Source of the DNA: an uncultured Bellilinea sp.
Lineage (GTDB): Bacteria; Chloroflexota; Anaerolineae; Anaerolineales; Anaerolineaceae
Direction of reading: 5' to 3'
DNA: 64,000 nt
Assembly: GCA_938040735.1 (NCBI GenBank)
Contig: CALHYE010000002.1
Span: 124,001-188,000, forward strand
Part shown: positions 41,270 to 50,657 of the stretch, in pieces
Layout: each line of letters starts with the position of its first letter
Position numbering within the stretch: position 1 is the first letter of the stretch
Translations under genes and position numbers: made by a program
The notes under the pieces: generated by a model
What the model saw: only the letters and a program-made list of their open reading frames with translations
Databases searched by the model: none
What the model was told of the DNA's origin: nothing

Positions 41270-43105
41270 TTATTTTTGAGGATTGTTGGACTTTTCTTGA
41301 GATGATTCTACCACGCCTTCCACAAATGCTTCAACAACTTCGGGGGCGAATTGTTTACCGGCAGATTCCTTAAGATTTTCAAGGGCTTCTTCAGTGGTGA
41401 CTGAATTCCGGTATGGGAGTTCGGCCGTCATAACCGTGTACGCCTCAGCTACGGCGATGATGGAACTAGCGAGAGGAATGTCCTCTTTCTTGAGTTGATC
41501 GGGGTAGCCCGTGCCGTCCCAGTGTTCCTGATGGTGATAGATCCAGGGCACAATCTTGTTGAATACATTCATTTGTTTGACGATTTGCGCTCCGTAATAA
41601 GGATGCATCTGGATCATCTTCCATTCCTGCGAAGTGAGGGGTTTCACCTTCGTCAGAATGGTTTCTGGAATCGAAATTTTCCCGATATCGTGCAGCAAAG
41701 CGGCTATTTCGAGGAATTCCAGATCGCCGCTGGACCAGGCCAGTTTTTTACCCGTTTCAACCGCCAATCTGGCGACTTTTTCAGAATGGCCGATCATATA
41801 GCGATCCCGTTGATCAATGGCAGCAACCAGTACACGTGCCAGCCCAATCAAGGGGGATAAGCCACCCACTCCGGGGATGATCGAAGGCGCTAACCCTTGA
41901 GTAAACCCAGAACGGCGGCGTTCGCCAATCGCGACTTCAAGTTCGACCGTATTTTCGTAAAAATTCAGGAAGTTTTCCACTCGTTCCAGCAAGATCTTCA
42001 GGTTGTGGTACTGGCCAGTTGACCAGAGCGCCGGGATTTGTTCAAACATAATCGTTGAAGAACGGGAAATTTCAGCTTGTGGAATGATTCTTTTCCCGTA
42101 AGAAGAAAGGAGGTCATGCAAAGCAATCAGGCGGGAAAAACGTTCGCCTACCCGTTGAATCTGTTTGGATAGGCTGGGATATTCACGTATGGTTTCTTCA
42201 AGGGAGCGGATCCGGGCAAGCACCGTTTCTACACTGGCATTTTTCAAGTCCTTCATGGTGAGAATTTCGGTGATGTGCTCGTTCCATACTTTCTGAGCAT
42301 CTTCCAGGGAGAGAACCTCGTTACCGTAGACAATCGGTTCTTCGTCCTTGCATTGGTGCTCCACATAACTCAAGGCTTTTTTAAGGGATTCATAAGCGGC
42401 TTCGATGCGCTCTTGATTTTCTTTTTGGCGAAGCTCTTCTTGCCTGCGCTGCTCTCGAATAATTTGCATACGATTGTAAAAATCCATGCCTTTGGGAGCT
42501 TTTTGCAAAAGAGCGATGAGGTGGTCTTGTTGTTCAGAAAGTTTGAGCCACTGCTGATGTAACTCGCGCAGATTTTGTAACTTCCGGAAGAAGAGCGAGC
42601 GTTTTTTGGTCTTTTGTTCTAATTGCGGCAAGGTTTGGATGATCTGATTGTAAACTTCCTGAATCTCTTCTTCAATACGGGGGGCTTTGTAAGTCAGGTT
42701 GGCAAAAGTTAACCGGTATACCATGAAGTATTTTTCGATTTCCTTCATCCGTTCCTGAGTTCGAGCAGGAAAAGCCCGAATCTCGCGGCGAAGCCATTTC
42801 CACTCTTCGATTGAATGGGTCACTCCTTGCAGCCGCTGACTTAACCAATTCTGCTTTACCGGGGCAGGTTCTGAGGTTAACTCTGATGCTGTGCCAGTTT
42901 CTTCGACGGTAGTATTCTGATCTGTAATAATATTGGCTGCCCCTACTTCTGGCTTTTCGGAATCAGCCTTTATGGGTTCAACCGCATCGCTTTCGAATTC
43001 GGAATCATCAATTTCTAAAGAAGAATCGTTCACGGTAGCCCTCTGCACTTGCTTTCTGTCTGACTCTGGATAATCAGATGAATCTTGATTGTGGAGGGTG
43101 TTCAT
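41270..43105 (-). CDS. HD-GYP domain protein with helical N-terminal region
   Basis: A 611-residue cytoplasmic protein. The first 95 residues are acidic and disordered-looking, 95-380 are long helices and coiled coils, and an HD-GYP domain covers about 430-600. The motifs GHSEKVARLA, LLHDIGK (about 468) and HHQEHWDGTGYP are present. HD-GYP enzymes degrade cyclic di-GMP. The motif usually written VADxYDAM reads VAEAYTVM, so an Asp that contributes a metal ligand is Glu554. Metal binding may be retained, but activity is uncertain. GGGGGAC precedes the ATG. It is divergent from the CpaE-like gene, and a TATAAT at 43128-43123 may be its -10. Confidence 0.87.
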   Translation of the reverse strand: MNTLHNQDSSDYPESDRKQVQRATVNDSSLEIDDSEFESDAVEPIKADSEKPEVGAANIITDQNTTVEETGTASELTSEPAPVKQNWLSQRLQGVTHSIEEWKWLRREIRAFPARTQERMKEIEKYFMVYRLTFANLTYKAPRIEEEIQEVYNQIIQTLPQLEQKTKKRSLFFRKLQNLRELHQQWLKLSEQQDHLIALLQKAPKGMDFYNRMQIIREQRRQEELRQKENQERIEAAYESLKKALSYVEHQCKDEEPIVYGNEVLSLEDAQKVWNEHITEILTMKDLKNASVETVLARIRSLEETIREYPSLSKQIQRVGERFSRLIALHDLLSSYGKRIIPQAEISRSSTIMFEQIPALWSTGQYHNLKILLERVENFLNFYENTVELEVAIGERRRSGFTQGLAPSIIPGVGGLSPLIGLARVLVAAIDQRDRYMIGHSEKVARLAVETGKKLAWSSGDLEFLEIAALLHDIGKISIPETILTKVKPLTSQEWKMIQMHPYYGAQIVKQMNVFNKIVPWIYHHQEHWDGTGYPDQLKKEDIPLASSIIAVAEAYTVMTAELPYRNSVTTEEALENLKESAGKQFAPEVVEAFVEGVVESSQEKSNNPQK

Positions 43106-43122
43106 ATTAAGTCCCCCTTTCC

Positions 43123-43128
43123 ATTATA
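43123..43128 (-). promoter_or_regulatory. Possible -10 of the HD-GYP operon
   Basis: TATAAT on the minus strand 18 bases before the HD-GYP ATG; the nearest -35-like TTGTAC is spaced only 15 bases away, so this is tentative. Confidence 0.38.
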
Positions 43129-43246
43129 CACAAATTTTGCCCAGTACAATCCCTTGAGTTTTGAGCTACAAGAATTCCTTATGATATTATAATTACTTTT
43201 ATCCCAAAAATTGTTTATAATTTTCTTAGCTCTAAAATTTTATACA

Positions 43247-43275
43247 TTGTTTTCTGCTATCATTGTTTGTATAAT
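43247..43275 (+). promoter_or_regulatory. Promoter of the CpaE-like gene
   Basis: TTGTTT (43247-43252), a 17-base spacer and the consensus TATAAT (43270-43275). Start near 43282, leaving a 20-base leader with the ribosome site GGGGGTG. The rest of 43129-43246 is very AT-rich with no other gene seen. Confidence 0.72.
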
Positions 43276-43301
43276 GATAATGAATCTTACGGGGGTGCGC
43301 T

Positions 43302-44612
43302 ATGAACCAATTTCTAGAGGAAAGCAAAAATAACGGAACCAACCATCGGGAGGTGGGTATGCACAGTGATCTGAGTGCGATATCGGTCATACTGGTTGAA
43401 AATATCCCGCAAATGATTAAGCACTTGCAGAAGACAATCGGCTTGATTGATGACATTGATTTAGTCAACTCATGCATGTCTGCCCAGGAAGCAATCGAAG
43501 CGATTCGCGACTTGAAACCGGAGGTGGCTTTAATTGAGTACAACCTGCCAGATATGAATGGAATCAATCTGACGGAAATTATCCACAAAGAATTCCCGCA
43601 AACCCAGGTGGTGCTGATTTCGCAAGATAATTACACGGATATCGTTCTGCAAGCCATTCGAACGGGCGCCTGTGACTTTATCACCCATGAAGTATCTATC
43701 AAGGAATTGTCGGATGTGCTGCATCGAGCGGCTGCGCTGGCTCGCTCTGAACGCCAAAAACTCAGCGCTCCTGCGCTCGGCCCGGGCGGAATTGCTCCTG
43801 CTCCGATGGGGGGTAAAGGGGCAAACGGTCAAGTGATCGCAGTGTATAGTCCAAAAGGAGGGGTGGGAACCACGACCATTGCAGCCAATCTTGCACTGGC
43901 ATTGATGGACATTGATCATGAAGCCAGGGTTGTGTTAGTGGATGGCAGTATGCAATTCGGCGATGTCCATTTATTCTTCAATGAATTGGGTCAATTATCG
44001 GTATTGGATTTGGTGCCGCGAATTTATGATTTGGATTTACAGCTGGTTGAAAGCGTCATGCTCTTGAATCGAGCAACGGGTTTGTATATTTTACCCGCGC
44101 CGCCTCGTCCCGAATTTGCCGAAAAAATCGGTGGTGAAAATTTCACCCGCATCCTCGAGTTTCTGCGTCGTTACTATGATTACATTGTGGTAAACACCGA
44201 CTCATTCATTTCCGATCCGGTGCTGGCGGCCTTGGACGCGGCAGAAGTGGTGGTACTGGTCACTTCACAGCAGATTAATGCCATCCGGAACACACGTTTG
44301 TTCCTGGATTTGTGGGATGCATTTGGAATGTCACGTGATCGGGTTGCGATGGTAGTTAATCGCTTCAATCCAGACAATCCGATTACTGTTGAAAAAATTA
44401 GCGAGCGGCTTAAACATGCCGTAACGGTAACCTTACCCGATGATCCGGATCTGACCCAAAAGTCCGATGCATTGGGACAACCCGTCTTGAGAGTAAATAA
44501 AAGCGCAGAATTATCGCAGGCGATTATGACGCTGGGTGAAAACGTTCGCAAGAGAGGGATCGCGATTGAGCGATCGGACGAAGTGCGCATGCGGTTATTT
44601 TCGATTGCGTAA
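43302..44612 (+). CDS. CpaE-like protein: degenerate receiver plus MinD/ParA-type ATPase
   Basis: A 436-residue protein. Residues about 27-150 form a response-regulator receiver fold, followed by a Gly/Pro linker and a MinD/ParA ATPase (about 170-420) with deviant Walker A YSPKGGVGTTT and the Walker-type VNTDS. In the receiver the phospho-acceptor Asp is Glu79 (VALIEYNLPDMNG), the acidic pair is reduced (VEN) and the conserved Lys is His (FITHE). CpaE proteins localise pilus secretion machinery with the CpaF ATPase. No pilus gene is in the window, so the localised partner is unknown. It is followed by a hairpin at 44636-44666. Confidence 0.88.
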   Translation: MNQFLEESKNNGTNHREVGMHSDLSAISVILVENIPQMIKHLQKTIGLIDDIDLVNSCMSAQEAIEAIRDLKPEVALIEYNLPDMNGINLTEIIHKEFPQTQVVLISQDNYTDIVLQAIRTGACDFITHEVSIKELSDVLHRAAALARSERQKLSAPALGPGGIAPAPMGGKGANGQVIAVYSPKGGVGTTTIAANLALALMDIDHEARVVLVDGSMQFGDVHLFFNELGQLSVLDLVPRIYDLDLQLVESVMLLNRATGLYILPAPPRPEFAEKIGGENFTRILEFLRRYYDYIVVNTDSFISDPVLAALDAAEVVVLVTSQQINAIRNTRLFLDLWDAFGMSRDRVAMVVNRFNPDNPITVEKISERLKHAVTVTLPDDPDLTQKSDALGQPVLRVNKSAELSQAIMTLGENVRKRGIAIERSDEVRMRLFSIA

Positions 44613-44635
44613 AACTTTCATTCAGGCTCATTATG

Positions 44636-44671
44636 AACAGAGCGCACCAATCGGGTGCGCTCTGTTACTTT
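44636..44671 (+). terminator. Hairpin terminator after the CpaE-like gene
   Basis: A perfect 13-bp stem (AACAGAGCGCACC, 44636-44648, with 44654-44666) and a 5-base loop. The following ACTTTG is only weakly T-rich, so termination may be partial. Confidence 0.65.
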
Positions 44672-44685
44672 GAGGGTAATTAGGG

Positions 44686-44691
44686 TATACT
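44686..44691 (+). promoter_or_regulatory. -10 element placing +1 next to the lepA ATG
   Basis: TATACT seven bases before the ATG at 44699 predicts a start at about 44698, a near-leaderless message. No Shine-Dalgarno is present and the -35 is poor. Confidence 0.45.
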
Positions 44692-44698
44692 AACCTCG

Positions 44699-46504
44699 AT
44701 GATGGAAAAGGAACGTATCCGCAATTTTTGTATCATTGCTCATATTGACCACGGAAAATCCACACTGGCGGATCGAATGTTGCAATTGACTGGCACGATC
44801 TCCGACCGGGAAATGATGGAGCAAGTGCTGGATTCGATGGAACTTGAACGGGAGAAGGGGGTAACCATCAAAGCCTCGGCTGTGCGGATGATCTATCAGG
44901 CTCGAAGTGGAGAGTCCTACGAACTTAACCTGATTGATACTCCCGGGCATGTGGATTTTAGTTACGAGGTCAGCCGTGCTTTGATGGCCTGTGAAGGGGC
45001 TTTGCTGGTGGTGGATGCAACCCAAGGCATTGAAGCCCAAACGCTTGCCAATTTATACCTTGCATTGGATGCCGATCTGGTGATTGTTCCGGTGATCAAC
45101 AAAATTGATTTACCTTCCGCGCGGGTGGATGAGGTAGCCGAGGATATTCACAATTTGCTGGGGATTGAACCGGAGAAAATTTTGCGCATATCAGCCAAAG
45201 AAGGGATTAATGTTGATCAAGTCCTTGAAACGGTTGTGAGGGAGATTCCACCCCCCAAAGGTGACCTGGAAGCTCCTTTGCAGGCATTGATTTTTGATTC
45301 GCACTATGATTCTTATAAAGGAGTGGTGGCGTACGTGCGGGTCATGCATGGGAAAATTAATTCCAATGATATGCTGCGAATGATGTCCACCAATGTGGAT
45401 ATTCGCCCGGTTGAGATTGGGGTTTTCTCTCCGGATATGCGGCCAGTCAAAGAGCTGCAGGCGGGTGATGTGGGTTACATTGCTTCGGGCTTAAAAACCG
45501 TTTCGGAGTGCCGGGTGGGCGATACCATCACCACTACAAGCCGACCAGCCGAAAAACCATTGCCGGGCTTCCGGCATCCCAAGCCAATGGTCTTTGCCGG
45601 GATTTACCCCGTTGAAGGCGAGGATTACGAAGACCTCAAGGAAGCGCTAGAGAAACTTCAATTGAACGATGCTTCGCTGGTTTTTGAACCCGAAAAATCA
45701 CAAGCTTTGAATTTTGGTTTCCGCTGCGGTTTTCTTGGTTTGTTCCACATGGAAATCATTCAAGAGCGATTGGAGCGCGAGTACGATCTGGATATTGTCG
45801 TTACCGCGCCATCGGTCGAGTACGAAATTGAACTGAACAATGGAGAAGTGATTCGAATTGATTCACCAGCTCAATTACCGGATGAATCTCAGATTGCTGA
45901 AATTCGAGAGCCGTGGATGATTTTACAGATCATCACACCCGTAGATTATTACGGTACAGTGATGGAATTGGTAAAAAAAAGACGGGGAGTTTTTAAGGAG
46001 CAGGAATATCCCGCCCCTACACGGGTACAATTGACTTTTGAGATTCCCCTGTCGGAATTGATCGTGGATTTCTTCGATGAGTTGAAATCGCGCACACGCG
46101 GGTATGCCTCCATGGACTATCACTTTGCCGATTATCGCCCCGGCAACCTGACCAAGTTGGAGGTGCTGGTGGGCGGTGAACCGGTGGATGCACTGGCTAC
46201 AATCGTTCACCGCGACAATGCCTATCACAAAGGGCAAGCCTTGGTCAGCAAATTGAAAGAATTAATTCCCCGCCAGTTATATGACGTTGCCATTCAGGCC
46301 TCCGCAAACGGTCGAATCATTTCGCGCGCCAATGTCAAAGCGCTGCGCAAAGATGTTCTGGCAAAGTGTTATGGCGGCGATATTACTCGTAAAAAGAAAT
46401 TGCTTGAAAAACAAAAACGCGGGAAAAGGCGCATGAAAATGGTGGGGAATGTAGAAATTCCTCAGGAAGCGTTTATGGCCATTCTGCGCTTGGAGGAAGA
46501 TTGA
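44699..46504 (+). CDS. lepA: Elongation factor 4 (LepA)
   Basis: A 601-residue translational GTPase that acts on ribosomes and influences initiation and back-translocation. The G motifs are [25 protein letters not shown] and NKIDLPSA. The EF-G-like domain V ([17 protein letters not shown]) and the LepA-specific C-terminal domain ending in [10 protein letters not shown] confirm the type. Length is normal. The ATG at 44699 is followed directly by a second in-frame ATG. It overlaps the next gene by TTGA, tying a translation factor to the glycan cluster. Confidence 0.97.
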   Translation: MMEKERIRNFCIIAHIDHGKSTLADRMLQLTGTISDREMMEQVLDSMELEREKGVTIKASAVRMIYQARSGESYELNLIDTPGHVDFSYEVSRALMACEGALLVVDATQGIEAQTLANLYLALDADLVIVPVINKIDLPSARVDEVAEDIHNLLGIEPEKILRISAKEGINVDQVLETVVREIPPPKGDLEAPLQALIFDSHYDSYKGVVAYVRVMHGKINSNDMLRMMSTNVDIRPVEIGVFSPDMRPVKELQAGDVGYIASGLKTVSECRVGDTITTTSRPAEKPLPGFRHPKPMVFAGIYPVEGEDYEDLKEALEKLQLNDASLVFEPEKSQALNFGFRCGFLGLFHMEIIQERLEREYDLDIVVTAPSVEYEIELNNGEVIRIDSPAQLPDESQIAEIREPWMILQIITPVDYYGTVMELVKKRRGVFKEQEYPAPTRVQLTFEIPLSELIVDFFDELKSRTRGYASMDYHFADYRPGNLTKLEVLVGGEPVDALATIVHRDNAYHKGQALVSKLKELIPRQLYDVAIQASANGRIISRANVKALRKDVLAKCYGGDITRKKKLLEKQKRGKRRMKMVGNVEIPQEAFMAILRLEED

Positions 46505-47520
46505 ACAGTCAACCCAAAAGAACGGTGAAAGGCATCGGGCGTTGGCTGCCCGGTGTTCTAATCAGCGCGATTGCCCTGTTTGTAGTTTTTAGGCTGGCGC
46601 AATGGGATGAATTAGGGCCGGCGATCTCCAGAATACCCATGCCTTTTGTGCTGGTCGCAGCGCTTCTGACCATATTGTTTTTAGTGGTGCGGGCGGTGGC
46701 ATGGCGGGTTATTCTGGGCAACCATGCCTCGGTCAACCAGACTTTTTGGGCTATCAATCAGGGTTATCTTTTGAATAACCTGTTTCCCTTCCGGGCCGGA
46801 GAGTTCGGGCGGGCTATCTTGTTAGGGCAGGCCGCCCGTCTATCGCCTGCGCGGGTGCTTTCCAGTATTGTGATTGAGAGAGCATTTGATCTGGCGATTG
46901 CGGCGGGTTTATTGCTGGCAACTTTACCGCTGGCATTGGGCATGGCATGGGCGCGTTCGGTTGCCCTCCTGACATTGGGATTGGTGATAGCCGGTTTATT
47001 GATGTTATTTATCATGTCTCGTAACCAGCAATGGGTGATTGGTGTGGTGGAAAAATTCGGCGCAAGGTGGGGTTTTGTCCGCCGGATAGTGATACCTCAA
47101 TTGAATGCGCTCATGCAGGGGTTAACCACTTTGTCGGATCCGCGCCAGTTTCTTCTTAGCCTGTTTTGGATCGGTGTTTCATGGGGGGTGGCGGTTTCAA
47201 CTTATTATGTTTTCCTGTTACCCATCAACCCTCAAGCTCCGTTCTGGTGGGGCATGTTCACCGATGCGGTTCTGGCAATGGGAATTGCCATCCCCTCAGC
47301 GCCGGCCGCCTTAGGAACATTTGAAGCATCAATTGTAGGGGCTTTATCCATATTGGGAATTGATCAGACTGCTGCGCTGGCGTATGCGATAACCCTGCAT
47401 TTTATTCAATTCGTGGTTACCGGTATTTTGGGGTTGACTGCGCTGGTTCGACAAGGAAAGTCGGTGGGAACATTCTTGAAAGATATTCAAACCAAGGTGA
47501 TCAATCCATCATCATCCTGA
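46501..47520 (+). CDS. LPG-synthase-type (UPF0104) integral membrane protein
   Basis: A 339-residue protein with about eight or nine transmembrane helices and the family signature [20 protein letters not shown] (about 76-95) and [17 protein letters not shown]. It belongs to the LPG_synthase_TM / UPF0104 group, which includes flippase-like and glycolipid-modifying membrane proteins such as AglD. Catalytic activity is not proven for many members. The TTG start at 46501 overlaps the lepA stop. It is probably the first gene of the glycan cluster, with the epimerase gene 18 bases later. Confidence 0.85.
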   Translation: MNSQPKRTVKGIGRWLPGVLISAIALFVVFRLAQWDELGPAISRIPMPFVLVAALLTILFLVVRAVAWRVILGNHASVNQTFWAINQGYLLNNLFPFRAGEFGRAILLGQAARLSPARVLSSIVIERAFDLAIAAGLLLATLPLALGMAWARSVALLTLGLVIAGLLMLFIMSRNQQWVIGVVEKFGARWGFVRRIVIPQLNALMQGLTTLSDPRQFLLSLFWIGVSWGVAVSTYYVFLLPINPQAPFWWGMFTDAVLAMGIAIPSAPAALGTFEASIVGALSILGIDQTAALAYAITLHFIQFVVTGILGLTALVRQGKSVGTFLKDIQTKVINPSSS

Positions 47521-47538
47521 AAACGGGGAGGAATTGTT

Positions 47539-48564
47539 ATGCCGAGAAATTACTTAATCACCGGCGGAGCAGGTTTTATTGGTTCGAATTATGTGGCTCG
47601 GCTTCTACAAAAAGGCGAGCGGGTGACCATTTATGATAATCTGTCGCGCGCCGGCGCTGTCCGCAACCTGGAATGGTTGAGAAAGACTTATGGCGAAAAT
47701 TCATTTCGGCTTATTCAGGCAGATGTTCGCGATTCAAGCTCTATTCAGCAAGCAGCCCAGGAAGCGGATGTGATTGTGCATCTGGCCGGGCAGGTTGCGG
47801 TAACGACTTCTGTCGTTGACCCACGAAGTGACTTTGAAATCAATGCGTTGGGAACTTTCAATGTTTTGGAAGCAGCCCGGCTTTCTGGGCGCGATCCGAT
47901 CGTGATTTATGCTTCTACGAATAAAGTGTACGGTGGTATGGAGGAAGTTCAAGTTAAAGAACTGGATAGCCGATATGCGTATGTGGATTATCCCTTCGGT
48001 ATTCCGGAAACTTTTGGTTTGGATTTTCATTCGCCGTATGGCTGTTCAAAAGGATGCGGCGACCAATACACCCGCGATTATGCTCGAATTTATGGAATGC
48101 GGACGGTGGTCATGCGCCAATCCTGCATTTATGGCACCCGCCAGTTTGGGATTGAAGATCAGGGATGGGTGGCATGGTTTGTGATTGCGGCGGTCAAACG
48201 GCTGCCCATCACAATCTACGGCGATGGCAAGCAGGTACGGGATGTTCTTTTTGTTGAAGACTTATGCGATGTCTATGATCTTGCGATTGAACGGATTGAT
48301 CTTGCTGCCGGTCAGGTCTTTAATATCGGCGGGGGAGCCGATTTTACGATATCCGTTTGGCAAGAATTTGGCCCATTGTTGGAAAAACTCCTTGGGGAGA
48401 CCATACCGGTGAAAAGAGGGGATTGGCGGCCGGGCGATCAGCGGGTCTTTATTTCAGATATTCGCAAGGCGCAGGAAATTCTGGGTTGGAAACCTAAGGT
48501 TGGGGTCGAAGAGGGTATTCAGCGCCTCTATGATTGGGTCAAGACTCATCAGGATTTGTTCTAA
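47539..48564 (+). CDS. NAD-dependent SDR epimerase, CDP-paratose 2-epimerase-like
   Basis: A 341-residue extended SDR. The nucleotide-binding motif is GGAGFIGSNY, the active-site pattern YGCSK contains Tyr and Lys, and STNKVYG precedes it. The segments SPYGCSKGCGDQYTRDYARI, RQSCIYGTRQFGIEDQGW and YGDGKQVRDVLFVEDLCD are those of CDP-tyvelose/CDP-paratose 2-epimerases rather than of GalE. The substrate is thus probably a nucleotide dideoxyhexose or close relative; no other paratose genes are in the window. GGGGAGGA precedes the ATG. Confidence 0.85.
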   Translation: MPRNYLITGGAGFIGSNYVARLLQKGERVTIYDNLSRAGAVRNLEWLRKTYGENSFRLIQADVRDSSSIQQAAQEADVIVHLAGQVAVTTSVVDPRSDFEINALGTFNVLEAARLSGRDPIVIYASTNKVYGGMEEVQVKELDSRYAYVDYPFGIPETFGLDFHSPYGCSKGCGDQYTRDYARIYGMRTVVMRQSCIYGTRQFGIEDQGWVAWFVIAAVKRLPITIYGDGKQVRDVLFVEDLCDVYDLAIERIDLAAGQVFNIGGGADFTISVWQEFGPLLEKLLGETIPVKRGDWRPGDQRVFISDIRKAQEILGWKPKVGVEEGIQRLYDWVKTHQDLF

Positions 48565-48569
48565 GACGT

Positions 48570-49739
48570 ATGCGTATTTTGATCATTCTGACTTACTATC
48601 GCCCTCATACCTCCGGGTTAACGATTTACGCAGAAAGATTAGCGCAGGCTTTTGCCCGGCGCGGTCATACGGTTACCGTGATGACCTCGCAGTACGATAA
48701 ATCCCTGCCATTGGAAGAAATGGCTGGCGGGGTAAGAATTGTACGCGTTCCGGTTTTGATGCGGGTCAGTAAGGGGGTGATTATGCCTTCCTTTGGAATC
48801 ACCGCCAATCGGCTTGTGCGCCAACATGATGTCATTCAATTGCACTTGCCGCAATTTGATGCTGCCGGGATAGCCTTACGCGGTCGGTTGTTGAAGAAAC
48901 CCACCGTCATTACTTACCACTGTGATTTGAGGATGCCACCGGGATTGCTCAGCTGGGCTGCCAATCAGGCGGTGCTGCTGATGAATGAACTGGCAGCCAG
49001 ATTTACCCATCGGATTGTGACGTATACGCAGGATTACGCCGAAAATTCCCCCTATCTACGGCGATACCTGCACAAATTGAAAGTCATCCCTCCTCCGGTT
49101 GAACTGCCGCAGGTCGCTCCTCAGGCAGTTCAAGAGTTTCGACAGCGCACCAATCCGCATAACCGTAAGCCGGTGATTGGGATGGCGGCTCGTCTGGCAA
49201 CTGAGAAAGGTGTAGAGGTTCTGGTTGAAGCGCTCCCTAAAATTTTGGACGTATACCCCCAAGCCCAGGTGCAATTTGCCGGCACTTACCAAAATATCGT
49301 GGGGGAAGAGGCTTACTTTGCAAAAATAATGCCGCGTATTGCTCGTTTTCAGCAAAGCGGTGCATGGCAATTTTTGGGCAATCTCACTCCTGAACAAATG
49401 GCTTGTTTCTATCCCAACTTAGATGTACTGGTCTTGCCGTCGCTAAATTCTACCGAGGCGTTTGGACTGGTTCAAATCGAGGCAATGATCAGCGGAACGC
49501 CTTCGATTGCATCCAATTTACCCGGCGTACGCCAGCCGGTCAGGATTCATGAAATGGGCAAAGTCGTGAAGATTGGCGACCCCCATAATCTGGCCGAGGC
49601 GCTGCTGGAAGTGCTGGGCAACCGGCCGGCATATATTCGAGATGCTCAACCTATCCGCCAGCGGTATCTGCCGGACACTATCGCTGAAGAGTATGAGAAA
49701 TTATTCAGTGAAATCCAACGAGAACTTCGTAAACCCTGA
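48570..49739 (+). CDS. Family 4 glycosyltransferase
   Basis: A 389-residue GT-B enzyme of the GT4 type, cytoplasmic and membrane-associated. The N-terminus (ILTYYRPHTSGLTIYAERLA) and the donor-binding C-domain motif EAFGLVQIEAMISGTPSIAS (EX7E-like Glu pair) are typical. It transfers a nucleotide-activated sugar with retention to a glycan or lipid acceptor; the specific sugar cannot be read. The ATG at 48570 was chosen because the upstream frame overlaps the epimerase gene and lacks similarity. The gene follows that stop by five bases. Confidence 0.9.
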   Translation: MRILIILTYYRPHTSGLTIYAERLAQAFARRGHTVTVMTSQYDKSLPLEEMAGGVRIVRVPVLMRVSKGVIMPSFGITANRLVRQHDVIQLHLPQFDAAGIALRGRLLKKPTVITYHCDLRMPPGLLSWAANQAVLLMNELAARFTHRIVTYTQDYAENSPYLRRYLHKLKVIPPPVELPQVAPQAVQEFRQRTNPHNRKPVIGMAARLATEKGVEVLVEALPKILDVYPQAQVQFAGTYQNIVGEEAYFAKIMPRIARFQQSGAWQFLGNLTPEQMACFYPNLDVLVLPSLNSTEAFGLVQIEAMISGTPSIASNLPGVRQPVRIHEMGKVVKIGDPHNLAEALLEVLGNRPAYIRDAQPIRQRYLPDTIAEEYEKLFSEIQRELRKP

Positions 49740-49758
49740 ATTTTGAGGTCAAGAGGCT

Positions 49759-50565
49759 TTGGGGCAGACTTCTTCTGTTGAGAAAGATTTTTTGTGGCTA
49801 AACATCCGTGAATTGCCCTATTTTCGAGGCGTATTGCGTGCGGTTGAGGCCCGTTTCTACCAGTCCATTGAACTAACCGAGCCAGTCCTGGATTTGGGTT
49901 GTGGAGATGGTCATTTTGCTTCGATTGCATTTGAAAGACCTTTAACCGTTGGCTTGGATCCGTGGTGGAAACCGGTTAAAGAAGCAGCCCAGAGAGGCGC
50001 CTACCGTCTCACTTTACGCGGCAGCGGTTCGAAAATGCCCTTTGGGGATGAAACTTTTGCCAGTGTGGTCAGTAATTCGGTTTTAGAGCATATCCCCGAC
50101 TTAATGCCTGTTTTGGAAGAAACCGCGCGGGTTCTCAAGCCTGCCGGATGGTTTGTGTTTTGTGTTCCCAATCACCGTTTTCTGGGAAGTCTCTCCATCG
50201 CCCAATCGTTTGACCGAGCGGGGTTGAGAGGTTTGGCAAAGCGATACCGAAGTTTTTTCAACCAAATTTCGCGCCATTATCATTGTGATGATTTTCCCAC
50301 CTGGCAGGATCGCCTGAGCCGAACCGGTTTTGAGGTGATTCGCCAGTGGGATTACTTTTCGCCGCGTGCTTTAGCCGTGCTGGAATGGGGACATTACTTT
50401 GGATTACCGTCTCTGGTCAGCCGCTGGTTATTCAAGCGCTGGATTCTGGTCCGTCAACCATGGAATCTGAGGATTACTCGTAAGATATGCGAGACGGTAT
50501 ACCAGGAGCCCTCCGAACAGCAGTACGGGGTTTATTCTTTTTATATCGCTCGAAAAATACCCTAA
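49759..50565 (+). CDS. Class I SAM-dependent methyltransferase
   Basis: A 268-residue methyltransferase with motif I VLDLGCGDGHFASIA (about 43-57), the acidic motif II GLDPWWKP, and the motif IV/post-I part SVVSNSVLEHIPDL (about 101-114). The C-terminal half is hydrophobic and Trp/Arg-rich and may touch the membrane. It probably modifies a glycan, lipid or carrier product of the neighbouring genes; the target is unknown. The TTG at 49759 is the first possible start after an in-frame stop, with GAGG about 10 bases before it. Confidence 0.85.
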   Translation: MGQTSSVEKDFLWLNIRELPYFRGVLRAVEARFYQSIELTEPVLDLGCGDGHFASIAFERPLTVGLDPWWKPVKEAAQRGAYRLTLRGSGSKMPFGDETFASVVSNSVLEHIPDLMPVLEETARVLKPAGWFVFCVPNHRFLGSLSIAQSFDRAGLRGLAKRYRSFFNQISRHYHCDDFPTWQDRLSRTGFEVIRQWDYFSPRALAVLEWGHYFGLPSLVSRWLFKRWILVRQPWNLRITRKICETVYQEPSEQQYGVYSFYIARKIP

Positions 50566-50590
50566 ATAGAACGACTGACACCCCAACCGC

Positions 50591-50619
50591 TTGTCAGTAA
50601 GTAGAGCCTGATGTAAGAT
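50591..50619 (+). promoter_or_regulatory. Promoter of the GT-C membrane protein operon
   Basis: TTGTCA (50591-50596), a 17-base spacer and TAAGAT (50614-50619); start near 50626. The -35 overlaps a 7-bp inverted repeat ACTGACA/TGTCAGT (50575-50598), which might be an operator. Confidence 0.65.
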
Positions 50620-50657
50620 ATAGCATCGTAGTGATTAATTGATTCCTTTTCTCAATC

